A stretch of DNA of 64,000 nucleotides, from NCBI GenBank assembly GCA_030595125.1, contig JAUVDV010000018.1, positions 1 through 64,000 of the forward strand, read 5' to 3'. The notes beneath the pieces are model-generated. The model was not told the origin of the DNA, ran no database searches, and worked only from the letters and a program-made list of their open reading frames with translations. This DNA comes from Deltaproteobacteria bacterium (GTDB lineage: Bacteria > Myxococcota_A > Polyangia > JAAYKL01). This document shows positions 8,491-17,552 of the stretch, one piece after another (the first letter of the stretch is position 1; each line of letters starts with the position of its first letter). The translations under genes were made by a program, and so were the position numbers.

Positions 8491-11400
8491 GGATCGACCT
8501 CCATCATCGATCCCTCCTCGAAAAAGACGGAAAGCTCCTCCACCAGATCTCTCGTCGGCCTGTCCGCAAATACGCCCAACCGGGTTCCGGGTCGCGGTGT
8601 CATCCCGCGAATGAATAGGTAAAACACCTCCCCAAAGTGTTTATCGTAGCTATAATCCGGGATCCGGTAGCGCAGGTACCGGTGCAGGGCGGCAACGTAC
8701 AAGTGATACTGCAAGTAGTAGTGATGCTTCGCCATTGCCGAGCGCAACGAGATGGAGGAGTAGTCGCTCACCGAATCGCCGAGATGGTTGGATTTGTAGT
8801 CCACGAGGAACCACTTGCCACCGTGCTCGAACACGAGATCGATGAACCCCTTGAAGAAACCCTTCATCTGTCGAAATCCGAGGCCTGCTACTCGCTCGGT
8901 GTAACCCTCCGGCAATCTGTCCTTCATGTTCCTCGACAGGATATCGGCCAGGCGCGCTCCGTCCATCGAAGAGGTTTCACTCACGGGCAGCAGAAACTCC
9001 AGCTCCGTGAGGCGCCTGTCCAGGCCCACCTTCCTCAAAGAGAGATCGTTCTTGTCCTCTCCAAGGGGCGCATCCAGAACGGCTCCCACCGCCTCACACA
9101 CAGGCTCCTTCCAGTCGTCCGCACGGAACCCGTACTTCTCCAACCCGGTCGCCACGACGCCGGAAAAAGCCTCACCCCTGGCGTTCGTGAAATCGAGTCG
9201 CTCGAATATTTCGTGAAGACAGCTTCCCGCATTCGCAGAGGCCTCGAAGTCGTGCAACAACGCGTCTTTCGAACCCACATGAGTTTCCATACCTCCAGCC
9301 GGCGGGATCCCCTCCAGAGACGTGGGATGGAAATCGGCGTGATCCGGACCATCGATCAGATCCTCCGGCAGGTACTCGACGCGCGAGGTCATGCCGGAGA
9401 AACTGGATAGATATCGGGCCCGGGATATATCGCCGTCAAAACGCCTGCACTCGAGAGACGGAGGCTCGACGGAAACCGAACCCTTCGTAAAAACCTCGTC
9501 TCCTTCCAGCGGGCAGACGCAAATCGCTCCGTCGGACCGTGTCTCCAGATCGTGAAGCTGCCGTGCAATGGCGTCGTCGTCCAGACTCCCGACGTGGGCG
9601 AACACCTCGTCGAGGCTCGCGCCGTCTTTTGGATTATGAAGCAGGTATCCCAGCGGACTGGATCCGAAGCTGTTGAAACCGCCCCAGACAACCTTGCAGA
9701 GATGCTGCGCCCGCGTGAGCGCCACGTACAGAAGCCGCAGGTTCTCCGCCATCTCTTCGCGGCGGGCGATCAGTTTTCGCGCGGCAAGGCTCTCGGTTCC
9801 CAGATCGTAGCGAGGTCGGTTATTCAGTGCAGGATCATGAAACCTTGCCTGTGCGCCCTTTTGCGTCCGCAGCGCGCCGTCCCACAGGTACGGCAGATAG
9901 ACCACCGGATACTGCAACCCCTTGCTCTTGTGAATTGTGACGATCTTCACCGCATCGTCATCGCTCTCCAGTCTGATCTGCGCAGAGTCCCCGAACTCAC
10001 CGCCGGTCGCGCGTTGCTGCTCGAACCACCTGGACAGCTCCAGTATCCCTAAGTTCTCCTCCTGGCTCTTGCCGTGGAGAAGCTCGGCCAGGTGCAACCA
10101 GTTCGTTATCTTTCTCTCTCCGTGCGGACCGATAAGCAACAATGAGCTCGCCGATATGGACTCTTCGTCCCGGCGAAAATCCAGCAAGCTGCGCATCATC
10201 CGAATGAACCCTCGCGACGCCCATTCGCTCCGCCAGTCCGAGAAGCGTTCCACCCAGGCGTTCCACGCGGACTCGTCTTTATCGAGATCGTAAAGATCCC
10301 GCGATCCCAGCCCGAACATATCGGTGCTCAGTGCGCCCTTGATCTTCGCGGCGCTCGACGGGAAGGCTATGCCTGCCATCACCTGCGCCAGATCGGCGGC
10401 CTCCCCTGTCTGAAATACGCTGTCATCGCTCCACCGGATGCTCGCGATGCCCTGCTTGCGCAATTCATCCTGCACTACGAGGGCCTGCCTGTTCTGCGGC
10501 ACCAGTACCGCAATGTCCCGGGGAACTATCTCGGGTCGGTCCCTGTCCTCAATAATCGCATCTCCCTCAAGCAACCGCGCAATGTCCCTCGCAACGAGAT
10601 CCGCCACGCCGGGCACCGCCCACGTCTTGGTGATCTTTCCGCCGGTGGTGGGGCGCGAGTCGCGCCGCACAAACAGTATTTGCATCGGAGCCGGCCGCTC
10701 GTCTCCCAACCGCGCTCTGTCTTTCGAATCCACGCGAGGGGAGACAGTGGGAAAATCGATCTTTTCGTAAATGAAGGGGTTGTCCACGTGCCCGAACAGC
10801 TCTGTGACCGCCCTCACCAGTCCGGGATCGGAGCGCCAGTTCACGTCCAGGGTAAAGGTTTTGGTCTCGGGCTCGCCGGCGGCTTCGAGGTACGTGAATA
10901 TGTCACCGCCACGAAACGCGTAGATGGATTGTTTGGGATCGCCGATCAGGAAGAGCGGCACATCTCCGCCCCCGAAGAGGCGCTTGAAGATCCGGTATTG
11001 CACGCGATCCGTATCCTGAAACTCATCGATCAGGACTCCCCTGAACCTGGTCGACACCTCCCGCACCACCCGATCTCCGAATGGACCACGCAACGCGCGA
11101 TCGAGCCTGTGCAGGAGATCGTCGAAGGATTGAACCCCCATTCGCTCGTTGCGCGCGGGAAGCTCTTCGCGGGCGTAATCGATCAACCTCTTTTTGAAGG
11201 CCATGATCTCGCCGTCCATCTTCGCGCCGGTCTCAATGAGTTCCTGGCCGGCGCCAAAGAACCTGTGCTCCGGCGGCTCGTGACCCTTCTTTGTGCTGTC
11301 CGCCAGCCTGCGCGTCGAGAAGGCCACTACGCCGTCACGGGATTTGCCGTTTGTCTGTAACCGGTCGGGCACCGCGCGAGGCTCGTCATGGGAAAAGTAG

Positions 11401-12167
11401 TGATCCACCTTCTCGATCCAACCCGCGAGGCTTGCTCTCCTGTACTTGTTTCGGTTCAGGCCGGAAGACTCGCTCACGAGATCCCCGATGGCCTCGCGGT
11501 CGGCCAGCCATATCTCGCGCGCCGTGGCGAACGCCCGTTCAAACTCGTCGATGTTCCACTTGTTCTCGTCCGTCAGCACCTCCAGGTCAGGTTGGGACGT
11601 CGTCGTGGCAACGAGGTCGGCGAGTGATTCCGGGCTGACTCCAGCGTCATTGAGAGCCTCCACCAACACCGAAGGAGCGTTGTACGTCTCGCGAGCCCAG
11701 TAGTCCCGGGCGATATCCAGATAGGTGGGAGCCTGTTCGCCAATCAGCTCCACGGAGAAAGGCGTCCCGCACTCGAACGCGTTCTCTTCGAGAATACGTT
11801 TGCAAAACCCGTGAATTGTCGAGACGGACGCCTGGTCGAAATCACGGAGCGCCCGCTCGATTCTGGCGCCGGCCTCCTCCACGCGCCCATCCAGGCTCGC
11901 CACGAACTGGGCCATGAGTTCGTTCGACTCGCCCTGTGACGCGAGAGCCCGCCTGGCCTCCTTGAGCCTCTCCCGAAGCTCGGATCTCAACTCGGCGGTG
12001 GCCGCCTCCGTAAAAGTGACCACCAGCACCTGGTTCACATCGAGCCCCACCTCGACGATAAGCCGCAGGAACAAGAACGTGATATTGAACGTCTTGCCGG
12101 TTCCGGCGCTCGCCTCTATCAGGTTGAGCCCCGTCAGATCCATGCCCGGGAGATCGAGTTTCTTCAC
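8487..12167 (-). CDS. recB: RecBCD exonuclease V, beta subunit RecB
   Basis: 1226 residues from GTG 12167; the open frame reaches further upstream but lies inside recC, while the GTGA overlap with the recC stop, preceded by a G-rich ribosome-binding site, fits the VKKLDLPGMDLTGLNLIEASAGTGKT start of the family. RecB is a UvrD/Rep-like 3'-5' helicase with a C-terminal nuclease domain. Walker A is EASAGTGKT (18-26); IDEFQDTDRVQY is motif II; GDPKQSIYAFRGGDI is motif III; VKIVTIHKSKGLQYPVVYLPY is motif V. The nuclease core shows in F-I-D-L-V ... FLVDYKSNHLGD near the C-terminus, including the D-Y-K catalytic pair. Confidence 0.96.
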   Translation of the reverse strand: MKKLDLPGMDLTGLNLIEASAGTGKTFNITFLFLRLIVEVGLDVNQVLVVTFTEAATAELRSELRERLKEARRALASQGESNELMAQFVASLDGRVEEAGARIERALRDFDQASVSTIHGFCKRILEENAFECGTPFSVELIGEQAPTYLDIARDYWARETYNAPSVLVEALNDAGVSPESLADLVATTTSQPDLEVLTDENKWNIDEFERAFATAREIWLADREAIGDLVSESSGLNRNKYRRASLAGWIEKVDHYFSHDEPRAVPDRLQTNGKSRDGVVAFSTRRLADSTKKGHEPPEHRFFGAGQELIETGAKMDGEIMAFKKRLIDYAREELPARNERMGVQSFDDLLHRLDRALRGPFGDRVVREVSTRFRGVLIDEFQDTDRVQYRIFKRLFGGGDVPLFLIGDPKQSIYAFRGGDIFTYLEAAGEPETKTFTLDVNWRSDPGLVRAVTELFGHVDNPFIYEKIDFPTVSPRVDSKDRARLGDERPAPMQILFVRRDSRPTTGGKITKTWAVPGVADLVARDIARLLEGDAIIEDRDRPEIVPRDIAVLVPQNRQALVVQDELRKQGIASIRWSDDSVFQTGEAADLAQVMAGIAFPSSAAKIKGALSTDMFGLGSRDLYDLDKDESAWNAWVERFSDWRSEWASRGFIRMMRSLLDFRRDEESISASSLLLIGPHGERKITNWLHLAELLHGKSQEENLGILELSRWFEQQRATGGEFGDSAQIRLESDDDAVKIVTIHKSKGLQYPVVYLPYLWDGALRTQKGAQARFHDPALNNRPRYDLGTESLAARKLIARREEMAENLRLLYVALTRAQHLCKVVWGGFNSFGSSPLGYLLHNPKDGASLDEVFAHVGSLDDDAIARQLHDLETRSDGAICVCPLEGDEVFTKGSVSVEPPSLECRRFDGDISRARYLSSFSGMTSRVEYLPEDLIDGPDHADFHPTSLEGIPPAGGMETHVGSKDALLHDFEASANAGSCLHEIFERLDFTNARGEAFSGVVATGLEKYGFRADDWKEPVCEAVGAVLDAPLGEDKNDLSLRKVGLDRRLTELEFLLPVSETSSMDGARLADILSRNMKDRLPEGYTERVAGLGFRQMKGFFKGFIDLVFEHGGKWFLVDYKSNHLGDSVSDYSSISLRSAMAKHHYYLQYHLYVAALHRYLRYRIPDYSYDKHFGEVFYLFIRGMTPRPGTRLGVFADRPTRDLVEELSVFFEEGSMMEVDP

Positions 12168-15100
12168 TTGCCCCCCCCTGCCCGCAGGGCATCGATCAAC
12201 GGCTTGTACACGGTCCACGAGAGCTTCGCGAAACCCGCCTCGGGCCTCTTTGGATCCCCGCCGAGAGGATCTGCGCCCCGAAACGCCAGTCGCACCGCCG
12301 GGCTGGTCGCCTCGCTGGAGTCGCTCCACTCGCCGATGACTCGATCCATCGCATCTTTCGCCGGATCGGGTCCGTCACTCCTGTCTGCGGCCGATGCGTA
12401 TCTGTATGAAGCGCCCGGGAAAAAGCGAAGAGGCTCTCGCCGGCCCATCCAGTACAGCCGCACCAGGCTCTCTAGCAATGGGCGCGCGGCGGGACCCATG
12501 GGCTCAAAAATCAAAGTCTGTACACCGGCGTCCCTCCCCTTCTGAGGCCTCCCGATCAACACACTCGTTTCGGGATGTGTTCTCGAGGCGGCGCAATTCA
12601 ACGCCAGGTGAGAGATCCAGCTCCTGAGCCTTTTGGCGTCGTTGACCCTGACGTAACCGCAAAGAACCCTGCCCCCCTCGTAAAGATCCGAGATCCTGCC
12701 GATAAGCCTCGTTCGCTCCACGCCGGACCCGAACTCCAGATCCAGGTCGAGGGGTTCCAACCGATCTCCCCACCGATCATCCAGCCTGGCCGTCGCGATG
12801 GGCGCGACCATCTGCGCTACCCTGTCAAATGCCGAGCGACCCGGCGTGCCGAGCGGCAGGATCCCCTGCGCCCGGAGTGAAGACATGGAGTCCTCTATCG
12901 GATCCCCCGCAAGCATCCCTTCCAGAATACCGGACCCGGCCTCATAACCGACAAGCGGGCTCAGGTCGAAGGGTTCCCTGTCTTCGAGCACGTCGGCCTC
13001 TCCGGGCAGGGACACTCCCAGGAGCCTTCGCACGAAGTACGCGCACGGCATGTCGAAGAACCCGATCAAATCCGCGAGACTCACGGTGCGAGTTTCATCC
13101 GCGTCCGAAGGAAGAAGCGAATCCATGAAGCTCCTGCCCGACGCCTCCCCCACGGAATCCGCGACGACTCTCGCTCCCTCCAGGTAGCTTGACGCGTAGC
13201 TGAACAGCTTCGGATTCTTCCCGTCATAGTAACGCGCGCTGAAGGGCTGTAGCGGATGATGCACAACCACGGACTCCGTCGCCGAACCTGCTCCCCCGGC
13301 GACCTCGTAACTCTCGTCGATCACGTCGATCAACTCGCTCACCGGCACCGAGGGCGGAATCTCGCGGTTGCTCTGAACGCTGCGACCCACGTACGAGATG
13401 TACAGTCTGCTGTGTGCCGCCAGGATCGATTCCAGAAACAGGGAAAGATCGTCGTTTCGCACCGAGCGATCTCCCGGTCTCGGGCTCCGCGCCATGAGGT
13501 CGAATCCGGGCGCAACTCGAAAACGGGGAAAATCGCCATCGTTCATTCCCAGCAGGCAGACCACCTTGAAGGGGATGCTTCGAACAGGAAGAAGGTCGGA
13601 AAAACTGACTCCTCCCAGGAGGCCACGGAAAGGTTTTCTCTCCTCCAGGTTGTTCAAAAGGGCGTCGCGAACAATCTCGAGTTCCACCTCCCCGGTGAAC
13701 CCGGCGTCGCTGCACGTTTCGACCAGCTTGAAGAGTGCTTCGCGAACGACCTGATGCTGATGAGCGTTCTTCCAGTTCGCGTGGATCAGGCGTTCAACGG
13801 CGCGTGAAAGCGCGTCCTTCCACTGTGGGATACTTCGCGAGGCGGTCAGGGGAGCGACCGTATCGAAAAGAACCGTACGGAACCGGGCCACGCGTCCGAG
13901 CACCTCTGCCTCAAGTCCCTCCACCCGATCGAAGGGCGCAACTCCCTTGAAGGTTTTCGAACCAACGGCTCGGAGGGCGTAGCCGAGCATCAGGCGATCG
14001 AACCCGAACTGCCAGGTGTTCTCATTGAAACCGGGCTGTCCCTGCTCCTCACGGTGAACGCTGTCGATCCCCCACCTGATCCCGCTGTCCACTACCCATT
14101 CCCGAGCCACCTCCACCTCCGAAAGGCTCAGATCGAACTGCGATCGCACAGGTTCCATCTGAAGGAAGTCGAACACCTCCTGCACGGTCATCCGCGCACG
14201 CGGCATTTTCAACAGTGCAAGCAGCGCGTCGATCACCGAGTTATCCGCCGCCGAGCCACCGACGTTCACCCGATACGGAATGGCGGGATGATCGCCCGAT
14301 CCACCTGAAAAGACCGCCTCGACCAGCGGAGCATACCGCTTCATGTCAGGCGCCACGACAACCACGTCCTGCGGTCGCAAGCCAAGCGACCGATCGTCGA
14401 ACATGGAGAGGAGCCGGTCCTTCAGCACCTCCACTTCCCGCATGGGGCTGTGGCAAACGTGGATTGAAATCGACTTGTCATCTGGATCCAGCGTCAATAC
14501 CTTTGCTGCGATATCTCCTTCTCCAACTTGGCCTTCGCGGCGAACCTGCAGGTTGAGGATGTCCGACTGAATCGTTGATAAGATGTTTTTCGTCGGGTGT
14601 TCGGAGTCCCGATACAAATCTATAAATTCGATCTCCCTGTCACCGTCGACATCCAGCATCGCTACCTGGAAATCCCGCGTGAGGCGCCCCAAAGACGCGA
14701 GCAACGGGTTCCCCTCTCGCCGGCCTTCTTCGTGCTCTCCCCCCTTCTTGCGAATGTCCGCGAAGTATTCCCTTGATGGGCTCTGGACGAACAGGTTCAC
14801 CTCGATGTTCGCGGGAAGTCCCGCAAAAATCTCCAGGTGCGCCGGCGGCAACATGGAGATCCCGAACAGGGACAGCCTTTTCGGCAAGGTCCCATCATCG
14901 ATCTGCCCCGCGTCGGATGCCTCCATGAATCGCCTGCACAACGACGCAAAATGATCCGATCCCAGCTTGCTCACCAACTCGCGAAAAAGGACCGGCTGCC
15001 AGTCTCTTCCTTCGCCCTCCTGCCAGTCGAGTACCATCTTCGGACGGTAGAGAATGTACTCGTCGAACGCCTCTCCTATCCGCTTGCCGAGCTGATAGCC

Positions 15101-15469
15101 CTTGTCACCCCGGGGGTCGCCCGCGAGATACGCCTTCAGCGGAGCAAACTCGCTACGCCCGATCATCGCCGGAAGGATCTCCATGATGGACCAGGCCATG
15201 ACATCCGGCGAAAAGGAGTCCGCAGATCCACTCCCGGGGTCGACTACCTTCCTGAACAGTTCATCCACAAGTGTCCTGGGAAACACCAGCCTGGTGTTGG
15301 ACAAGATTCCAAGGCGCTGCGACAGCTCCATGCCGAGCCACGATCGCATCCCGGCGCTCTGCACGGCGATTCGCTCATTGTCAAAAGGAGTACCCACCGG
15401 AGATCGGAGCTTGATCGCCAGCTCATCGACCAGGACCTCCAGACGGTTGCTCAGGTAAACCTTCAACAT
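12164..15469 (-). CDS. recC: RecBCD exonuclease V, gamma subunit RecC
   Basis: 1101 residues, typical of RecC. The subunit has an inactive helicase and nuclease fold, threads the unwound strands and recognises Chi. The N-terminus MLKVYLSNRLEVLVDELA and the QSAGMRSWLGMELSQRLGI block are RecC hallmarks; DVVVVAPDMKRYAPLVEAVF and VVCLLGMNDGDFPRF are further family blocks. It is the first gene of the operon, separated by 64 bp from the converging end of the vapC gene's neighbourhood, and overlaps recB by 4 bp. Whether the Chi-binding channel residues are kept cannot be judged by eye. Confidence 0.95.
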   Translation of the reverse strand: MLKVYLSNRLEVLVDELAIKLRSPVGTPFDNERIAVQSAGMRSWLGMELSQRLGILSNTRLVFPRTLVDELFRKVVDPGSGSADSFSPDVMAWSIMEILPAMIGRSEFAPLKAYLAGDPRGDKGYQLGKRIGEAFDEYILYRPKMVLDWQEGEGRDWQPVLFRELVSKLGSDHFASLCRRFMEASDAGQIDDGTLPKRLSLFGISMLPPAHLEIFAGLPANIEVNLFVQSPSREYFADIRKKGGEHEEGRREGNPLLASLGRLTRDFQVAMLDVDGDREIEFIDLYRDSEHPTKNILSTIQSDILNLQVRREGQVGEGDIAAKVLTLDPDDKSISIHVCHSPMREVEVLKDRLLSMFDDRSLGLRPQDVVVVAPDMKRYAPLVEAVFSGGSGDHPAIPYRVNVGGSAADNSVIDALLALLKMPRARMTVQEVFDFLQMEPVRSQFDLSLSEVEVAREWVVDSGIRWGIDSVHREEQGQPGFNENTWQFGFDRLMLGYALRAVGSKTFKGVAPFDRVEGLEAEVLGRVARFRTVLFDTVAPLTASRSIPQWKDALSRAVERLIHANWKNAHQHQVVREALFKLVETCSDAGFTGEVELEIVRDALLNNLEERKPFRGLLGGVSFSDLLPVRSIPFKVVCLLGMNDGDFPRFRVAPGFDLMARSPRPGDRSVRNDDLSLFLESILAAHSRLYISYVGRSVQSNREIPPSVPVSELIDVIDESYEVAGGAGSATESVVVHHPLQPFSARYYDGKNPKLFSYASSYLEGARVVADSVGEASGRSFMDSLLPSDADETRTVSLADLIGFFDMPCAYFVRRLLGVSLPGEADVLEDREPFDLSPLVGYEAGSGILEGMLAGDPIEDSMSSLRAQGILPLGTPGRSAFDRVAQMVAPIATARLDDRWGDRLEPLDLDLEFGSGVERTRLIGRISDLYEGGRVLCGYVRVNDAKRLRSWISHLALNCAASRTHPETSVLIGRPQKGRDAGVQTLIFEPMGPAARPLLESLVRLYWMGRREPLRFFPGASYRYASAADRSDGPDPAKDAMDRVIGEWSDSSEATSPAVRLAFRGADPLGGDPKRPEAGFAKLSWTVYKPLIDALRAGGGK

Positions 15470-15533
15470 GGAATCACAATGTATGGAAGGTTACACCCCA
15501 ACCAAACAGTGTCACAGTCTTTTTGGGGAATGA

Positions 15534-15923
15534 CTACCAGAGCGTCGGGACTGCCCTGGCGCGGCGGAGCAGTTTGTCAGACGTAACTACTCTGGTGCGA
15601 TGGACGATAGCCGTCGCCGCGATGATGCGGTCGGCGGGATCGCCGTGGAGATCCAATGACGAGGAGAGCGCGGCGATCTCGACAGAGATGGGAAGAATCT
15701 GGATCTTGCGCGCGGTAAGCGCGAGGCGCAAGAACTCGTCGACACCCGTCCCCACTTCCAGCCTCCCATGGCGCACGAGCATTGCCGTTTCCCAAAGAGA
15801 GATGTCGCTCAATGCGAGATCTCCCTCGATGTCAGCAGACTCGATGGATGCCCGGGCCTTCCTGGAGAGTTTGCGCGGAGTGAGCGCGTCATAAATCAGC
15901 GCACAGGTATCAAGCAGGAGCAT
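15534..15923 (-). CDS. PIN-domain ribonuclease toxin, VapC type
   Basis: 129 residues from ATG 15923, giving the family start MLLLDTCALIYDAL. PIN-domain toxins cleave RNA using a cluster of acidic residues; visible here are the Asp in LLLDTCALI, the Glu in SDISLWETAML, and the Asp pair in DLHGDPADRIIAATA, followed by VVTSDKLLRRA. The phrase ISLWE and the GDPADR motif are usual for the VapC subgroup paired with Phd/YefM antitoxins. The start overlaps the end of the antitoxin gene by 14 bp, so the pair is translationally coupled. Confidence 0.9.
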   Translation of the reverse strand: MLLLDTCALIYDALTPRKLSRKARASIESADIEGDLALSDISLWETAMLVRHGRLEVGTGVDEFLRLALTARKIQILPISVEIAALSSSLDLHGDPADRIIAATAIVHRTRVVTSDKLLRRARAVPTLW

Positions 15924-16146
15924 CGGCGTGCCAGTGCAGGTCGAGGGGACTGTCCACGTCATCCACACGAGCCGTATCGCGCAATAGAGTGAGCTCGTCA
16001 CGAGCTCGCCCACGCTGGTCAGAAGGCGGGCTCAACACTGCCATGACGCGACCATGACGCAAGATCCGAATCTCTTCGCCCCGCTTTACTCGGGCGAGAT
16101 AGTCCGGAAGCCTGGACCTGAATTCGGTAACGTTGACATCAGTCAT
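15910..16146 (-). CDS. Phd/YefM-family antitoxin
   Basis: 78 residues from ATG 16146, preceded by AGGTG. The protein starts MTDVNVTEFRSRLPDYLARV and continues KRGEEIRILRHGRVMAVLSPP, the standard Phd/YefM DNA-binding fold that also forms the toxin-neutralising C-terminal extension. The C-terminal 35 residues are acidic and unstructured-looking, as expected for the part that wraps the PIN toxin. Pairing of a Phd-type antitoxin with a VapC toxin is common. An upstream palindrome is a probable autoregulatory operator. Confidence 0.88.
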   Translation of the reverse strand: MTDVNVTEFRSRLPDYLARVKRGEEIRILRHGRVMAVLSPPSDQRGRARDELTLLRDTARVDDVDSPLDLHWHADAPA

Positions 16147-16159
16147 TACATTCACCTTT

Positions 16160-16178
16160 TGTACATAATAAATGTACA
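16160..16178. promoter_or_regulatory. Palindromic operator for the Phd/VapC pair
   Basis: TGTACAT (16160-16166) and ATGTACA (16172-16178) form a perfect 7-bp inverted repeat around AATAA, 14 bases before the antitoxin start. Toxin-antitoxin operons of this class are repressed by the antitoxin or the complex binding such palindromes. Confidence 0.6.
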
Positions 16179-16230
16179 TTATTGGTGGCATATTGTCAAT
16201 ATCCACAGCCCTGGATCCCTGGCAATTGGG

Positions 16231-16725
16231 CTAGCTTCTTCGGCGGCGTACCGCGAAAAGAAACCCCATACCCACGAGAGCCATAAACGCCGCCAGACCG
16301 ATCTCTGAAGCCCCGCCTACCGAGGAAATCGAACAAGAAGATGAATCCAGGCACGGGTCGTTCACCGGCTCCAGATCAAAAATGTGGAAGGCCAATTCGG
16401 CATCAATGGGTATACCGTTTTCGTCCAGCTCGTATTCATCAAATGTGGACTCGTCCCACAAGCTGTACATCACATGATCCGAGGCCACACATTCATCGAC
16501 AAAATGATACCGATAGGCTGTTCCACAAATCCCCCCGCACTCGTACACTCCGTCACCATCGCAGTCTTCTGCGGCCTCATAGGGAAAAAGGCTGATGCAA
16601 CCGATCTCGATCACTTCATCCGCATTTTCTTTCTTAAATTTCTTCTCTTTGAAAATAACCTCATAATCGTCACCCCCGGCCAACATGAAGGTCGTGTCAA
16701 AATTGGGAGAGCCACATGGGGTCAA
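16231..16725 (-). pseudogene. 5'-truncated secreted protein with a MYXO-CTERM-like tail
   Basis: About 164 codons, the first available start being a TTG inside the left arm of the 110-bp inverted-repeat element, so the native signal peptide appears lost. The body contains ECGGICGTAYRYHF and acidic, Cys-containing segments with no family I know. The C-terminus is a sorting-signal type: Cys-rich CLDSSSCSISSVGG, a hydrophobic helix GLAAFMALVGMGFLFAV and an RRRRS end. This Cys / helix / Arg-cluster layout resembles MYXO-CTERM or Synergist-type CTERM domains that anchor proteins at the cell surface. The frame stays open through the arm up to a TAA inside the element, so the element may also have been captured as coding sequence. 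Confidence 0.5.
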
Positions 16726-16825
16726 AACCCTCCACTTGACATATAGACTCTGCTCTGCCCCTGATTCAATAAAAAAAAGAGGTTAGCAGGGCCTCTATAT
16801 GTCAAGTGGAGGGTTTTGACCCCAT
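16716..16825. mobile_element. 110-bp element with perfect 31-bp terminal inverted repeats (MITE/REP-like)
   Basis: Bases 16716-16746 and 16795-16825 are exact reverse complements (31 of 31) around a 48-bp spacer. Each arm reads outward as GGGGTC-AAAA-CCCT ... TTGACA-TATAG. The left arm sits at the truncated start of the CTERM gene; the right arm supplies the last seven codons and stop of the glycosylase gene. A related single arm occurs at 6611-6641. No transposase is encoded and no clear target-site duplication is visible. A strong hairpin in RNA is also predicted. Confidence 0.65.
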
Positions 16826-17536
16826 CCGTAGTATTCCCAGTTCTTGAAGCTGTCGGTCGACCTGGGGGGCCCATCCCCGATTGGCGGCGGGGCTTGCCGG
16901 GCTGGGGTGGAGGATCCTGCCGATGCGAACGTCCGTCGATTCAAACGCATCGCGGCATCTCGCCTCGGCAAAGACACCTATCCCGATAACCATGCTCGAC
17001 CCAAGCGCGCTAAGGGTCTTCCTCAGCGCGTCATCACACACAGGAAACAGGGCATCGCGCTCATGACGAGGCAACTTGTCCGGGGTCCGATTTCTCCCGC
17101 TGCCCTCCAAAAAAACCAGCGGGCAATAATTGACAACGAAGAACCGCTGAAAAAATTTCTCCGCCGAACCGAACCTGTACTTGGCCCAGGTCCACACCCG
17201 GGTTCCGCTCACCTCGCCACGACTGCATGCGAAGCCATCTATCCGGCGCTTTGGATGCTCAGCGCTCGGTTTGCCGACCGCTCCCTCTATACCGAGAAAT
17301 TCCCTCGCCATCGTGACATCGCCAAATGGAACGCCCGTCTGCGCCATTCCGAAAGGGCCCGGATTCATGCCCACCAGTATTGCCTCGGGCCTCCCCGATC
17401 CAAATTTCTCCAGGTATTTCTCGTGTGGCTCCCGCGCGTAGATCAGCGGGTTGTACACATGGGCCACCGGCGCCTCAAACTTCAACCCGTCCACCTTGCG
17501 CGCCAGATCGCGAGAGATCTTTGTAAGCTGATTCAT
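16802..17536 (-). CDS. SMUG1-type uracil-DNA glycosylase
   Basis: 244 residues from ATG 17536. The enzyme removes uracil and related bases from DNA to start base-excision repair. The motif MNPGPFGMAQTGVPFG (57-72) is the SMUG1 active-site signature, distinct from family 1 UNG; a second signature, HPSPASPAANRGW, carries the catalytic His loop near residue 220. YNPLIYA near the N-terminus and VNYCPLVFLE in the middle also fit the family. The last residues (MGSKPST) and the stop are encoded by the inverted-repeat element, so the native C-terminus may be slightly altered. It is separated from the CAP-domain gene by 16 bp on the same strand. Confidence 0.92.
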   Translation of the reverse strand: MNQLTKISRDLARKVDGLKFEAPVAHVYNPLIYAREPHEKYLEKFGSGRPEAILVGMNPGPFGMAQTGVPFGDVTMAREFLGIEGAVGKPSAEHPKRRIDGFACSRGEVSGTRVWTWAKYRFGSAEKFFQRFFVVNYCPLVFLEGSGRNRTPDKLPRHERDALFPVCDDALRKTLSALGSSMVIGIGVFAEARCRDAFESTDVRIGRILHPSPASPAANRGWAPQVDRQLQELGILRMGSKPST

Positions 17537-17552
17537 GGTTCCAGAGGAATCT

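Noticed and set aside
15470-15533. Extra small gene between recC and vapC
   Set aside because: Only 64 bp, no start with a ribosome-binding site and no open frame of useful length.
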